A stretch of 64,000 nt of DNA from MAG-120531 sp963934855 (GCA_963934855.1 CAWWAC010000003.1:102933-166932); one strand, 5' to 3'. Shown: positions 25,753 through 34,588, counted from the first letter of the stretch. Notes: generated by a model not told the origin, from the letters alone. Numbers and translations are program-made.

Positions 25753-27147
25753 CTATTTAATTTGAGACCCTAACAGGCCATAGCTATCATATAAATATAC
25801 CAAAGCGGTCATAGCAGCCGCTCCCATTTCTAGCTCTCTTTTATTTACTGCAGTAAAACTATCTGTAGCGGCGTGGTGGTAATCAAAATACCTTTGAGAG
25901 TCTGGTCTTAAACCTGCTAAAACCATTTCATCTGACTTGAGAGGGCCTATGTCAGCTCCAGAACCATCCTGGGTAAAAGAGTGAATAAAATATGGCTCAA
26001 ATAAAGGTTTCCATTTGATTATCTGATTAAAATGACTTGCAGAGGCGTCAATAGAAAAGCCTCTAGGAGTAAAACCTCCAGAATCACTTTCAAGAGCAAA
26101 AATGTGCTTTTCTCCTTTTTCTTTGGCCACTTTTGCATATTGGGTACCCCCGCGTAAACCATTTTCTTCATTCATAAATAGAACTACCCTAATAGTCCTC
26201 TTTGGTTTGTATCCTATTTTGTTTAGTATTTCTAATACAGCCATACTTTGAACGCAACCTGCTCCGTCATCATGGGCACCATCACCCACATCCCATGAAT
26301 CTAAATGACCCCCCACTACAATCACTTCTTCTGGGAACTCAGAACCTCTTATTTCACCAATCACATTATGTGAAAGGACATCGGGCATTGTTTTACAGTT
26401 TTGTTTAAAATAAAACTTTAAAGAAGGATTTAATTTTAAGGTAGTGCTTAAGTAATCTGCGCTATTAGTAGAGATAGCGGCAGCAGGGATCATTTGTACT
26501 TCTGATAAATCTCCGTAAGACATACCTCCTGTATGCGGGTGGTCATCTTGCTTTAGGTTCATAGACCTAACTATCACACCTAAAGCACCAAACTTAGAAG
26601 CTGCTGCAGCTCCTTTAGATCTTTGATCTACTGCCATTGAATAGGCTGAAAAAGTATTTATTATCTTAGGATCCATAGGCCTGTTAAAGAATACTATTTT
26701 TCCTTGAATCTTTTTTTTACCTAGGACTTCTAGTGCTTCTAAACTTTGTACTTCTATCACTCCTGCCTTAATACCCAAACTAGGTGTGGCCACTGAGCCT
26801 CCTAATGCTAAAATAGGCACATCTGTAGTCACACCAGGAGATAACTCAATGTAAGCAAACTCAGGGGTTCCTCTTACCCATTTTGGCACCATCACCTCCT
26901 GCCTCCAAACTTTTTGAAAATTTAATTCATTCATAATCTTCTCTGTATAGGTTACTGCCTGTGACGCTTGGACAGAACCAGAAAGCCTACCTCCTATCTG
27001 ATTAGATAAATAATTGAGCCAATCATAAGAGTTGCTACTACTCAAAGCCGTATCAAATATTTTTTTTATTTGTTGGCTATCTTTTGTGTTTTGTCCTTGT
27101 GAAAACAAAAATACTAGGCTTAAAAAAAAAGTGAGTTTTAATTTCAT
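25753..27147 (-). CDS. Secreted M28-family zinc aminopeptidase
   Basis: 464 residues. Signal peptide MKLKLTFFLSLVFLFSQGQ. A PA domain lies at about 120-250. The M28 catalytic domain carries zinc ligands in GGHLDSWDVGDGAHDDGAG near 280 (His, then Asp), the catalytic and zinc glutamates in FMNEENGLRGG near 328, Asp in ALESDSGGF and the last His in FDYHHAATD near 430. It releases N-terminal residues from peptides in the periplasm or outside the cell. It lies 13 bp behind the response regulator gene on the same strand. Confidence 0.93.
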   Translation of the reverse strand: MKLKLTFFLSLVFLFSQGQNTKDSQQIKKIFDTALSSSNSYDWLNYLSNQIGGRLSGSVQASQAVTYTEKIMNELNFQKVWRQEVMVPKWVRGTPEFAYIELSPGVTTDVPILALGGSVATPSLGIKAGVIEVQSLEALEVLGKKKIQGKIVFFNRPMDPKIINTFSAYSMAVDQRSKGAAAASKFGALGVIVRSMNLKQDDHPHTGGMSYGDLSEVQMIPAAAISTNSADYLSTTLKLNPSLKFYFKQNCKTMPDVLSHNVIGEIRGSEFPEEVIVVGGHLDSWDVGDGAHDDGAGCVQSMAVLEILNKIGYKPKRTIRVVLFMNEENGLRGGTQYAKVAKEKGEKHIFALESDSGGFTPRGFSIDASASHFNQIIKWKPLFEPYFIHSFTQDGSGADIGPLKSDEMVLAGLRPDSQRYFDYHHAATDSFTAVNKRELEMGAAAMTALVYLYDSYGLLGSQIK

Positions 27148-27160
27148 ATTCTATGTTTGT

Positions 27161-28327
27161 TTATTTTTTTGCGAATAATTGAACGTCTTCATTACTGATT
27201 TCTGGAGAACCTAGAATGAGAAGCCGCTCTACTACGTTTCTTAATTCTCTAATATTACCACTCCAATCATAGGTTTGCAAGGCCTCTAAAGCTGCCTTAC
27301 TAAAACTCTTTGGAGCTATTCCCTGCTCTTTTGACAACGACTGAGTAAAGTGATTTATTAAAAGTGGAATGTCTTCTTTTCTATTGTTTAAAGAGGGAAC
27401 ATCAATAATAATGACAGCTAATCTATGGTAGAGATCTTCTCTAAAATGACCCATTTCTATTTCTTTTCTTAAATCTTTATTGGTAGCAGCTAAAATTCTC
27501 ACATCTACTTTTACATCTTTGTCAGATCCAACTCTTGTGATTTTGTGCTCTTCTAAAGCCCTTAGAACTTTTGCCTGTGCAGCCAAACTCATATCTCCTA
27601 TTTCATCTAAAAATAAAGTGCCGCCATCTGCCATTTCAAATTTACCTGATCGGTCTTTAACAGCTGAAGTAAAAGCCCCTTTTACATGACCAAAAAGTTC
27701 ACTCTCTATCAGTTCTGAAGGAATTGCGGCACAGTTTACTTCTATAAAGGATTCTTTCACTCTAGTCCCCTTTTGGTGAAGCCAATGGGCTACCAATTCT
27801 TTTCCACTCCCGTTAGGTCCTGTAATAAGAACCCTCGCGTCTGTAGGGGCTACTTTATTAATCATGTCTTGAATATGGCTAATGGCCACACTTTCTCCAA
27901 TCATTTCATAGCCTTTAGCCACTTTTTGTTTTAAAAGAGTATTCTCAACAAGTAAGGTTTGCTTTTCCAGGGCATTCCTCACTGCTGTGAGAAGCCTGTT
28001 TAAATCTGGTGGTTTTGAAATATAATCAAATGCCCCTAAACGCATGGTCTCTACAGCAGTATCAATATCTCCATGACCAGAAATCATGATAAAAGGGGTC
28101 ATAGGATAGAAAGCCTTGGCTTTTGTGAGCACTTCTACTCCGTCCATCTTTGGCATTTTAATGTCACATAAAACCAATGCGTACTCCTTCTCTTTAATCA
28201 TATCCAAAGCAGTGAAACCGTCATAAGCAACGGATACTGAATAAGAAGTAAAAGTTTCTTCTAAAATTTTGACCAAAACCCTGCTAATAGCGGTTTCGTC
28301 TTCAACAACCAGTATGCTTGAATTCAT
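27161..28327 (-). CDS. Sigma-54-type response regulator lacking a DNA-binding domain
   Basis: 388 residues. The receiver domain (1-120) has the phospho-acceptor Asp in LCDIKMPKMDG near 55 and the conserved Lys in YISKPP. The AAA+ domain (about 140-375) carries Walker A GPNGSGKE, the sigma-54 contact loop GAFTSA (usually GAFTGA), Walker B TLFLDEIGD and the arginine segment FREDLYHRL. The chain stops about 10 residues after the AAA+ lid (NIRELRNVVERLLIL), with no Fis-type helix-turn-helix. It should drive RpoN-dependent transcription without site-specific DNA binding of its own. The stop of the MscS gene abuts its ATG; no histidine kinase is nearby. Confidence 0.93.
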   Translation of the reverse strand: MNSSILVVEDETAISRVLVKILEETFTSYSVSVAYDGFTALDMIKEKEYALVLCDIKMPKMDGVEVLTKAKAFYPMTPFIMISGHGDIDTAVETMRLGAFDYISKPPDLNRLLTAVRNALEKQTLLVENTLLKQKVAKGYEMIGESVAISHIQDMINKVAPTDARVLITGPNGSGKELVAHWLHQKGTRVKESFIEVNCAAIPSELIESELFGHVKGAFTSAVKDRSGKFEMADGGTLFLDEIGDMSLAAQAKVLRALEEHKITRVGSDKDVKVDVRILAATNKDLRKEIEMGHFREDLYHRLAVIIIDVPSLNNRKEDIPLLINHFTQSLSKEQGIAPKSFSKAALEALQTYDWSGNIRELRNVVERLLILGSPEISNEDVQLFAKK

Positions 28328-29176
28328 TTATGAGTGTTTAAATAAGTGAACATCTCTTTGAGGAAATGGAATAGAAATTTGATTGGTCTTAAAAACAGCT
28401 GCTATCTTATATCGCAATTCACTTTTTAATTTTGGATCTGCAAAACTATCATTTACTGAAAAATGAATAGAAAAGATGAGAGCAGAATCTCCAAAATCAT
28501 CAAAAAGAACAAATGGTTTTGGTGACTTTAAAATTCCTTTCTGGCTCTCTGCTACTGACATCAGAAGCGTAGTAACCAATTCAATGTCTGAGCTATATGA
28601 CACACCCACAGTCACTTTCTCCCTGGTAGTCTTATGGTTCTGTGTGTAATTGTAGATACTATTAGTTAAAAAAATATGATTTGGTATCACTATCACCTTG
28701 TCATCTCTAGTGATAGCTCTGGTGGTTCTGAGTCTAATTTCAAAAACCTTTCCTACCTTGTCATCTACTTCTATAATATCTCCTACATGTAGAGATTGAT
28801 CTAAAATAATTAAAATTCCTGAAATAATGTCTTGAAACAGGTACTGCAAGGCAAAACCCAATCCAACAAATAAAGCTGCAGAAGCAGTTAAAAAAACCGT
28901 TAAATCTATCCCAGAAGAATGAAGTATTGTTACTATTACCAATATGTAGAATAGATATTTTAAAAAGCCAAAAATGCTCTTAAATTTATTTTTATCCTCT
29001 TCTGGAAGCTTTGCATTCACAATCTTTTTTATCAGTTTCAAAAAATAGGTCACTAAAATTAAAGCGGAAATGATTAAAAGAAAGGTGCCCGCAGTAATAT
29101 GAATACTCTCTGAAGGGAAAAGCGGTGTGCCTAGAAAACTTTTTATACTACTTAAAATCTGATGGATGGTTTTCAT
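28328..29176 (-). CDS. MscS-family mechanosensitive ion channel
   Basis: 282 residues. Three membrane helices lie in residues 25-125; the pore-lining TM3 is followed by GLGFALQYLFQDIISGILII near 105-125, then the beta-domain (VGDIIEVDDKVGKVFEIRLRTT, partly quoted) and a cytoplasmic alpha/beta domain with SYSSDIELVTTLL. It opens under membrane tension during hypo-osmotic shock. It is the first gene of a leftward set MscS, response regulator, M28 peptidase. Confidence 0.93.
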   Translation of the reverse strand: MKTIHQILSSIKSFLGTPLFPSESIHITAGTFLLIISALILVTYFLKLIKKIVNAKLPEEDKNKFKSIFGFLKYLFYILVIVTILHSSGIDLTVFLTASAALFVGLGFALQYLFQDIISGILIILDQSLHVGDIIEVDDKVGKVFEIRLRTTRAITRDDKVIVIPNHIFLTNSIYNYTQNHKTTREKVTVGVSYSSDIELVTTLLMSVAESQKGILKSPKPFVLFDDFGDSALIFSIHFSVNDSFADPKLKSELRYKIAAVFKTNQISIPFPQRDVHLFKHS

Positions 29177-29230
29177 TTCTTTTTATTATGATTCTAAAAT
29201 ACGGATTTAAAGTGATAACAAATAGGGTCT

Positions 29231-29270
29231 AAAACAAAAACCCACCCTTAAAATAAATTCTAAGGATGGG
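29231..29270 (-). terminator. Intrinsic terminator of grpE-dnaJ
   Basis: On the minus strand, CCCATCCTTA pairs with TAAGGGTGGG (one mismatch) around a 10-base loop and is followed by TTTTTGTTTT. It lies about 95 bp beyond the dnaJ stop. The rest of the 188-bp gap holds nothing recognisable. Confidence 0.75.
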
Positions 29271-29364
29271 AAAAAAATTGCTATGAAAAAGATTTTACTT
29301 AGCTGAAGATTCAACTAAAGTAAAATCAAATATACATTTTTTATTATTAAAACAATAAAAACTC

Positions 29365-30474
29365 CTAGGCAAACATATCTTTTACCTTTTCAAAAAAAGA
29401 TTTATCTGACTTCTCTGGCTTTGGCTCAAAATTTTCATCGCCTTGCATTTTCTCAAAAAAAGCCTTTTGTTCTTTATTTAGCTCTTTCGGTGTCCACACA
29501 TTTATATGTACCAGTAAATCTCCTGCACCATATCCATTAATGCTTTTTATCCCTTTACCTCTAAGTCTTAAAATTTTACCAGATTGCAGGCCTGCATCTA
29601 ACTTAATTCTCGCTTTGCCAGAAACGGTATCTATATCTTTGGAGGTACCTAAAACAGCCTCAGAAATACTTATATACAAATCAAAATGCAAGTTATCTCC
29701 TTCTCTTTTTAAGGTTTCATGCTCTGTTGTTTCTATAGCTACTATTAAATCTCCTGGAATTCCATTTCCTGGCGCATCATTTCCTTTTCCGCTTACCTTT
29801 AGCTGCATACCATCTTCCACACCTGCAGGTATTTGAATGGACACAGTATCATCTTGAAACACCATTCCTTGAGCATCTGCATCACTAGGTTTGCTATCAA
29901 TAATTTGACCACTACCCCCACAAGAAGTACAACTAACTGCCGTTTGCATTCTACCTAAAATGGTATTGGCTATTTTAGTCACTTGTCCTTGTCCGTTACA
30001 AGTACTACAAGTCTTATAGCTTACTCCTTCTGCTTGTTTTTTACGGCGTACTTTTACTTTTTTTTCTACCCCTTCTGCTACCTCCTCTAGTGTAAGTTTT
30101 ACACGGATTCTAAGATTACTCCCTTTTACTCTTCTTTGCCCAGAAGATCCAAAACCACTAAAACCACCACCAAAGCCACCACTAAAAATATCTCCAAATT
30201 GACTGAAAATATCATCCATGTTCATGCTTCCACCGCCACCACCAAAACCACCGTCAAAAGCAGCATGCCCGTACTGATCGTATTTTGCTTTTTTATTAGG
30301 ATCGCTTAAAACTTCGTAAGCGGCGGCAGATTTTTTAAACAACTCTTCTGCTGCTGTGTCTCCAGGATTTTTATCTGGATGGTGCTCAATCGCTTTTTTT
30401 CTATAGGCTTTTTTAATATCTGAGGCAGAGGCACTCTTAGTAATTCCTAATATGTTGTAAAAATCTTCTTTCAT
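29365..30474 (-). CDS. dnaJ: Chaperone protein DnaJ with reduced zinc finger
   Basis: 369 residues; Hsp40 partner of DnaK. The J domain (1-70) has HPD in EHHPDKNPGD. The Gly/Phe region is at 75-115. The cysteine-rich region contains only two CxxCxGxG repeats, CSTCNGQG near 157 and CTSCGGSG near 183, where canonical DnaJ has four. The spacer ILGRMQT shows these are repeats 2 and 3, so zinc centre I is missing. C-terminal substrate domains follow (VSIQIPAGVEDGMQLKVSGK). It lies 8 bp behind grpE. Confidence 0.96.
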   Translation of the reverse strand: MKEDFYNILGITKSASASDIKKAYRKKAIEHHPDKNPGDTAAEELFKKSAAAYEVLSDPNKKAKYDQYGHAAFDGGFGGGGGSMNMDDIFSQFGDIFSGGFGGGFSGFGSSGQRRVKGSNLRIRVKLTLEEVAEGVEKKVKVRRKKQAEGVSYKTCSTCNGQGQVTKIANTILGRMQTAVSCTSCGGSGQIIDSKPSDADAQGMVFQDDTVSIQIPAGVEDGMQLKVSGKGNDAPGNGIPGDLIVAIETTEHETLKREGDNLHFDLYISISEAVLGTSKDIDTVSGKARIKLDAGLQSGKILRLRGKGIKSINGYGAGDLLVHINVWTPKELNKEQKAFFEKMQGDENFEPKPEKSDKSFFEKVKDMFA

Positions 30475-30482
30475 AAACTTAA

Positions 30483-31100
30483 CTAGTTTCCAACTACCAC
30501 TTTGGGGTGGCGAATTATTTTATCTCCTAACTGAAAACCTTTTTCAATTACATCTATCACTTTCCCTTTCATTTTCTTGTTAGGAGCAGGAATTTGAGTA
30601 ATAGCGTCGTGCAATTCAGAATCAAAAATATCTCCAGGGGCAACAGACACTTCTTCTAGTCCCTTGTTCTTTAAAATGTTTGATAATTTGTTTTGAATGA
30701 GGCTGACCCCTATATACAATTCAGAAGATTGATCTTTTGACAACTCTTTCATGGCTCTTTCAAAATCATCTACCACAGGAATCATAGCTACTATAACCTC
30801 TTGATTGGCTGTTTTAAAAAGATCCATTCTCTCTTTAGAAGTCCTTTTCTTATAGTTCTCAAATTCTGCAAACAACCTCAAGAACTTCTCTTGCTCATTT
30901 GAAACAGCCTCTTTTAAAAGTTCTACTTCTGATTTTTCAGCTACTTCATTTTGTAGGTCGTTATCAAAGCCAATCTCATTGGCATTATTTAACAGATGCT
31001 CATTATTTTCTGACTTATTCATAGATGATATATTGTTGTCTAAATCTTGATCTATAATTGTTTGATCAAAACCTGAGTGCTCATTCTCTGTATTACCCAT
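30483..31100 (-). CDS. grpE: Nucleotide exchange factor GrpE
   Basis: 205 residues. Residues 1-60 are acidic and disordered. A long coiled-coil (about 60-120) contains FAEFENYKKRTSKERMDL, followed by the beta domain with IPVVDDFERAM and EKGFQLGDKIIRHPKVVVGN. It releases ADP from DnaK. It is first in the grpE-dnaJ operon. A repeated TGTCA/TGACA palindrome lies 50-80 bp upstream of its start. Confidence 0.96.
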   Translation of the reverse strand: MGNTENEHSGFDQTIIDQDLDNNISSMNKSENNEHLLNNANEIGFDNDLQNEVAEKSEVELLKEAVSNEQEKFLRLFAEFENYKKRTSKERMDLFKTANQEVIVAMIPVVDDFERAMKELSKDQSSELYIGVSLIQNKLSNILKNKGLEEVSVAPGDIFDSELHDAITQIPAPNKKMKGKVIDVIEKGFQLGDKIIRHPKVVVGN

Positions 31101-31150
31101 AGGATTAACTATTTACACAACCTACTTCAAAAGTGTTGCCAAAGCCGTTA

Positions 31151-31180
31151 AAATGTCAAAATGTCACAGTTTTGACATTT
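31151..31180 (-). promoter_or_regulatory. Palindrome upstream of grpE (overlaps epimerase stop)
   Basis: Perfect 11-bp arms AAATGTCAAAA / TTTTGACATTT around an 8-base loop that holds a further TGTCA. It may be a heat-shock operator for grpE-dnaJ or a weak terminator for the upstream epimerase gene. No real T-run follows, which favours the operator reading. Confidence 0.45.
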
Positions 31181-32108
31181 CTTTTATAGGAAATAAATCA
31201 TTTATGGCTGGTTGAAAGTTTGAAAACTGAAATTTAAAATTACTGAAATCTGTAAATGAAGTGCTAACAAGCTGGCTTTCAAATAATAAAGCTGACATTT
31301 CACCTAGAATAAATTTCATTATAAAGGCTGGCACATTTGGGAGCCATAATGGCTTATTAAAATGAGTGGCAATGATTTTTACCAATTCACTTTGTCTAAT
31401 AGGTGTGGGTGCCACTCCGTTAAAAATACCATCAGATTTATGGTTTACTAGAAAAAGAAACATTGCTGCAATATCACTAATATGCACCCAAGATTGCCAC
31501 TGATTTCCCGTGCCAAAAGGAGCACCCAAATACTTCTTAATGGGTGCTACAAACTCTGGCAAAGCGCCCTGTGTGGCATCCATAACTAAACCCACTCTGA
31601 GTTGACCCACTGCTATACCCAGTTCACTCATGCTCATATTGGCTTTTTCCCAAGCAATAACGGTGTCTCTTAAAAAAGAAGTGCCTAAAATGCGGTCTGT
31701 GTTTTTATCCTCATTAGTTCTGTAAGTAGTATTGAAACTACTAGGATATATGCCAATAGCAGAGGCGCCAACAAAATATTCAATCTGGTGTGAGTCTAAA
31801 GCTTCAATTCCTCTTTTTAAAGTGGATATACTCTCTAATCTAGATTGAAGAATTTTTGTTTTGTATGAAGAAGTCCATCTACCGGCAATAGTGACACCTG
31901 CTAAATTAATAATGTGGGTAATGCCTTCAAAGGCATTTAAGTCTATTTCATTTAAGGCTGGGTTCCATAAAAACCCATGCGCCAACGGATCATGACTTAG
32001 TTTTAATTTTGAAGTGGTTAAAAAATGAACAGGCACCTTTAACGCACTGCACTGTCTCATTATTTCAGAACCAATTAAACCTGTGGCACCTGTAATTAAA
32101 ATTTTCAT
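31164..32108 (-). CDS. TIGR01777-family NAD(P)-dependent epimerase
   Basis: 314 residues. The N-terminal Rossmann motif is MKILITGATGLIGSEIM. Family signatures include HIINLAGVTIAGRWT near 85, SASAIGIYP-like VGASAIGIYPSS near 115, and the C-terminal DUF1731 segment FNGVAPTPIRQSELVKIIA near 230. Relatives are called sugar-nucleotide epimerases, but the true substrate is unknown. ATG 32108 (MKIL) is chosen because the Rossmann motif begins there; an ATG six bases upstream is possible. Confidence 0.9.
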   Translation of the reverse strand: MKILITGATGLIGSEIMRQCSALKVPVHFLTTSKLKLSHDPLAHGFLWNPALNEIDLNAFEGITHIINLAGVTIAGRWTSSYKTKILQSRLESISTLKRGIEALDSHQIEYFVGASAIGIYPSSFNTTYRTNEDKNTDRILGTSFLRDTVIAWEKANMSMSELGIAVGQLRVGLVMDATQGALPEFVAPIKKYLGAPFGTGNQWQSWVHISDIAAMFLFLVNHKSDGIFNGVAPTPIRQSELVKIIATHFNKPLWLPNVPAFIMKFILGEMSALLFESQLVSTSFTDFSNFKFQFSNFQPAINDLFPIKEMSKL

Positions 32109-32133
32109 AGCCATATTTTTTTTATAAGTAATC

Positions 32134-32796
32134 TCAAGGTTTTATAGCCCTAAGCATTTCTCTTTTTCCTGGGGGACCCTCCAAACGTTCTACTGCAAAA
32201 CCAACAGTTATCATAGCTCTTCTCACACTTCCTTTTGCAGCATATGTCACTAATACACCCCCTGGTTTTAAAGCAATAAACATCTTTAGAAAAATATCTT
32301 CAGACCACAATTCTGGCTGCACCCTATAGCCAAAAGCGTCAAAATAAATAAGATCATAACAGTTTTGATCAGTGATTTCCTGAAATTTTAACTTTTTTTT
32401 TACCAAGCTAAAAAAAGCAGAAAACACCTTTTTGTTCTCCCAAGATGAGCGGTGCATCTGATCAAAGACCGCAGCGTATTTATGAGCCTTTAGAGCCGCT
32501 ACATATTCCATGCCCACTGCTTCTTCTTGACTAACAGGGTAAGCTTCTACTCCATGGTAATGCACCTGTAGCCCCCTGCTATTAGCCTCTAAAAAAGTAA
32601 TGAAAGCATTTAAACCTGTTCCAAAACCTATTTCTAAAATAGAAATTTCTCTGTCTTTAAAAAGCGCCAAACCGTTTTTTATAAAAACATGATACGCTTC
32701 TTGAATAGCACCGTGCATAGAATGGTATTGTTCTTGCCAATCTACCATCTGCAAAGTCTTAGAACCGTCTGCTGTTACTACTATTTTTCTAATCAC
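32134..32796 (-). CDS. mnmD: tRNA 5-(aminomethyl)-2-thiouridine methyltransferase (MnmD-type)
   Basis: 220 residues of the DUF752 methyltransferase family without the MnmC1 oxidase domain. The SAM motif EIGFGTGLNAF is near 53, and LIYFDAFGYRVQPELWSEDI near 148 is the DUF752 hallmark, followed by GGVLVTYAAKGSVRRAM. The predicted reaction is methylation of nm5s2U at the tRNA wobble position. It shares the strand with the epimerase gene, 20 bp apart. Confidence 0.9.
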   Translation of the reverse strand: MIRKIVVTADGSKTLQMVDWQEQYHSMHGAIQEAYHVFIKNGLALFKDREISILEIGFGTGLNAFITFLEANSRGLQVHYHGVEAYPVSQEEAVGMEYVAALKAHKYAAVFDQMHRSSWENKKVFSAFFSLVKKKLKFQEITDQNCYDLIYFDAFGYRVQPELWSEDIFLKMFIALKPGGVLVTYAAKGSVRRAMITVGFAVERLEGPPGKREMLRAIKP

Positions 32797-32914
32797 AATG
32801 TAAAGATATAGGTTCTTTTTTGAGCAGTCCTAGCTGTCGATTAAATTTATAGGTAGCCCTTTGGCTTTAAAAATATTATAAAGTATACAAAGAGCTCTCA
32901 TAAATAAATTTCAA

Positions 32915-32964
32915 CTGTTAAAAAACAATGGCATTAACAGAATTATTACCGTAAATATGGTAAT
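32915..32964 (+). promoter_or_regulatory. Two inverted repeats upstream of ilvE
   Basis: The 239-bp mnmD-ilvE gap holds CTGTTA / TAACAG (32915-32920, 32935-32940) and, directly after it, ATTACC-n8-GGTAAT (32945-32964). The second has the size of a dimeric repressor operator. No attenuator peptide or riboswitch was recognised. Confidence 0.35.
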
Positions 32965-33035
32965 TCATCAATAGCATTAAAATAAAATGGGGCAAAGGTA
33001 TTTTTAATTAAATTTATACTTTTAAAATATAGCCC

Positions 33036-34103
33036 ATGAGCCGTTTTAATACCCCTCTAAACATTGAAAAAATTAAAGTGTCTAAAATTGACCAAGTAGA
33101 CTTTAACAAACTTCCATTTGGTGAGATTTTCACAGACCATATGTTGGTTTGTGACTACAGAAATGGCGCCTGGGAAATTCCCAAAATTTTACCATATCAA
33201 AATATATCAATGTCTCCCAGTGCCAGAGTATTTCACTATGGACAAGCTATTTTTGAAGGAATGAAAGCCTTTAAAGACATTGCAGGAGACGCCTGGTTGT
33301 TTAGACCAGATGAAAATTTTAATAGGTTTAATAAATCTTGTGAGCGTTTAGCTATGCCAGCCATTAGAGAAGATTACTTCTTTGACGGTTTACAAGAATT
33401 AGTATCTATAGATAAAGAATGGATTAAAGGAGGTGCTGGGAATTCACTGTATATTAGACCCTTTATGATTGCCTCTCAATCTGGGGTAATGGCCGCTCCT
33501 TCTGACGAGTATAAATTTATTATTATTTGCTCTCCTGCACAGGCCTATTACGGTGGAGAAGTTCGTGTTAAAATTGCAGAAAAATACAGCAGAGCCGCTA
33601 GTGGTGGTTTTGGATTTGCAAAAGCAGCAGGAAACTATGCCGGACAATTTTACCCAACAAAGCTAGCACAAGAAGAAGGATTTCAGCAAGTAGTTTGGAC
33701 AGACGCCAACACCCATGAATATATTGAAGAAGCAGGAACCATGAATATCTTTGTTAGAATTGGAGATACTTTAATCACTGGTCCAACTTCAGATTCGATT
33801 TTAGATGGGGTTACCAGAAAAAGTCTTATACAATTAGCGAAAGACAACCAAGTTAAAATAGACATAAGGCCTATTAAAGTATCTGAAATTCTAGAAGCAC
33901 ATAAAAACAATACCCTTAAGGAAATGTTTGGAGCTGGAACTGCGGCTGTAGTAAGTCCCATTTCTGGATTTGGATACCGAGGTGAAAAATATGAAATAGC
34001 TACTCAAGAAAACAGCTATGCCATGATGTTTAAAAAGAAATTAAACGACATTCAATACAACTTATCTCCTGATCCATATGGCTGGAGGGTGAGTGCTTAT
34101 TAA
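33036..34103 (+). CDS. ilvE: Branched-chain amino acid aminotransferase
   Basis: 355 residues, a class IV PLP aminotransferase of the longer (BCAT) type. ARVFHYGQAIFEGMKAF lies near 66, the PLP lysine region GFGFAKAAGNYAGQFYPTKL near 195 (partly quoted), TNIF-equivalent EEAGTMNIFVRI near 235 and GTAAVVSPISGFGY near 305. It interconverts Leu, Ile and Val with their keto acids using glutamate. It has a long upstream region with two inverted repeats and a terminator downstream. Confidence 0.95.
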   Translation: MSRFNTPLNIEKIKVSKIDQVDFNKLPFGEIFTDHMLVCDYRNGAWEIPKILPYQNISMSPSARVFHYGQAIFEGMKAFKDIAGDAWLFRPDENFNRFNKSCERLAMPAIREDYFFDGLQELVSIDKEWIKGGAGNSLYIRPFMIASQSGVMAAPSDEYKFIIICSPAQAYYGGEVRVKIAEKYSRAASGGFGFAKAAGNYAGQFYPTKLAQEEGFQQVVWTDANTHEYIEEAGTMNIFVRIGDTLITGPTSDSILDGVTRKSLIQLAKDNQVKIDIRPIKVSEILEAHKNNTLKEMFGAGTAAVVSPISGFGYRGEKYEIATQENSYAMMFKKKLNDIQYNLSPDPYGWRVSAY

Positions 34104-34115
34104 AAATAACATATT

Positions 34116-34147
34116 AAAAAGCCCCCAAAAAGGGGTTTTTTTATTTA
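34116..34147 (+). terminator. Bidirectional intrinsic terminator after ilvE
   Basis: AAAAAGCCCC / GGGG followed by seven T, loop of about six bases, between convergent ilvE and the pyrophosphohydrolase gene. Confidence 0.8.
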
Positions 34148-34530
34148 TTTTCTAGGACGGCTACTAGATTAGGCTTAAAATAATGAGGCCCTTTTAAAAC
34201 CTTGCCATCTTCTCTGTAAATAGGTTTCCCGTCTGCACCCAGCTTACTCATATTAGAGCGTTGAATTTCATTGAAAACAGCATCTATTTTGTCTTGTAAG
34301 CCGTGTTCAATAATAGTTCCGCACAATATATAGAGCATATCTCCAAGGGCGTCTGCCACCTCTACTAAATCATTGTTTTGAGCCGCTTCTAAATACTCTT
34401 TATTCTCCTCTTCCATCAGACGGAATCTCAATTTGTTTTTGTCTGAATACAAACTGGCTTTTGGTGAAGTTGCATACCCTATTTCAAAAGCGGTATGAAA
34501 TGCTTGAACAGCTTCTATTTTGTCTTTCAT
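34141..34530 (-). CDS. MazG/PRA-PH-like nucleoside triphosphate pyrophosphohydrolase
   Basis: 129 residues. The all-alpha NTP-pyrophosphatase metal motif is visible: RLMEEENKEYLEAAQNNDLVE (ExxE, partly quoted), then EVADALGDMLYILCGTIIEHG (ExxD, partly quoted). The C-terminal half, KLGADGKPIYREDGKVLKGPHYF, is typical of phosphoribosyl-ATP-pyrophosphohydrolase-like proteins of Bacteroidota and phages. It likely hydrolyses a non-canonical NTP to NMP. ATG 34530 is preferred to ATG 34551, whose extra residues are atypical. Confidence 0.87.
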   Translation of the reverse strand: MKDKIEAVQAFHTAFEIGYATSPKASLYSDKNKLRFRLMEEENKEYLEAAQNNDLVEVADALGDMLYILCGTIIEHGLQDKIDAVFNEIQRSNMSKLGADGKPIYREDGKVLKGPHYFKPNLVAVLENK

Positions 34531-34588
34531 TGTTTTTTTTTCACAAGGCATGCGCCTTCATTCAATTATCTTTTTAAGTATTTTAATG

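Noticed and set aside
31080..31180. CIRCE/HrcA element upstream of grpE
   Set aside because: The palindrome present has TGTCA half-sites, not the TTAGCACTC-N9-GAGTGCTAA form.
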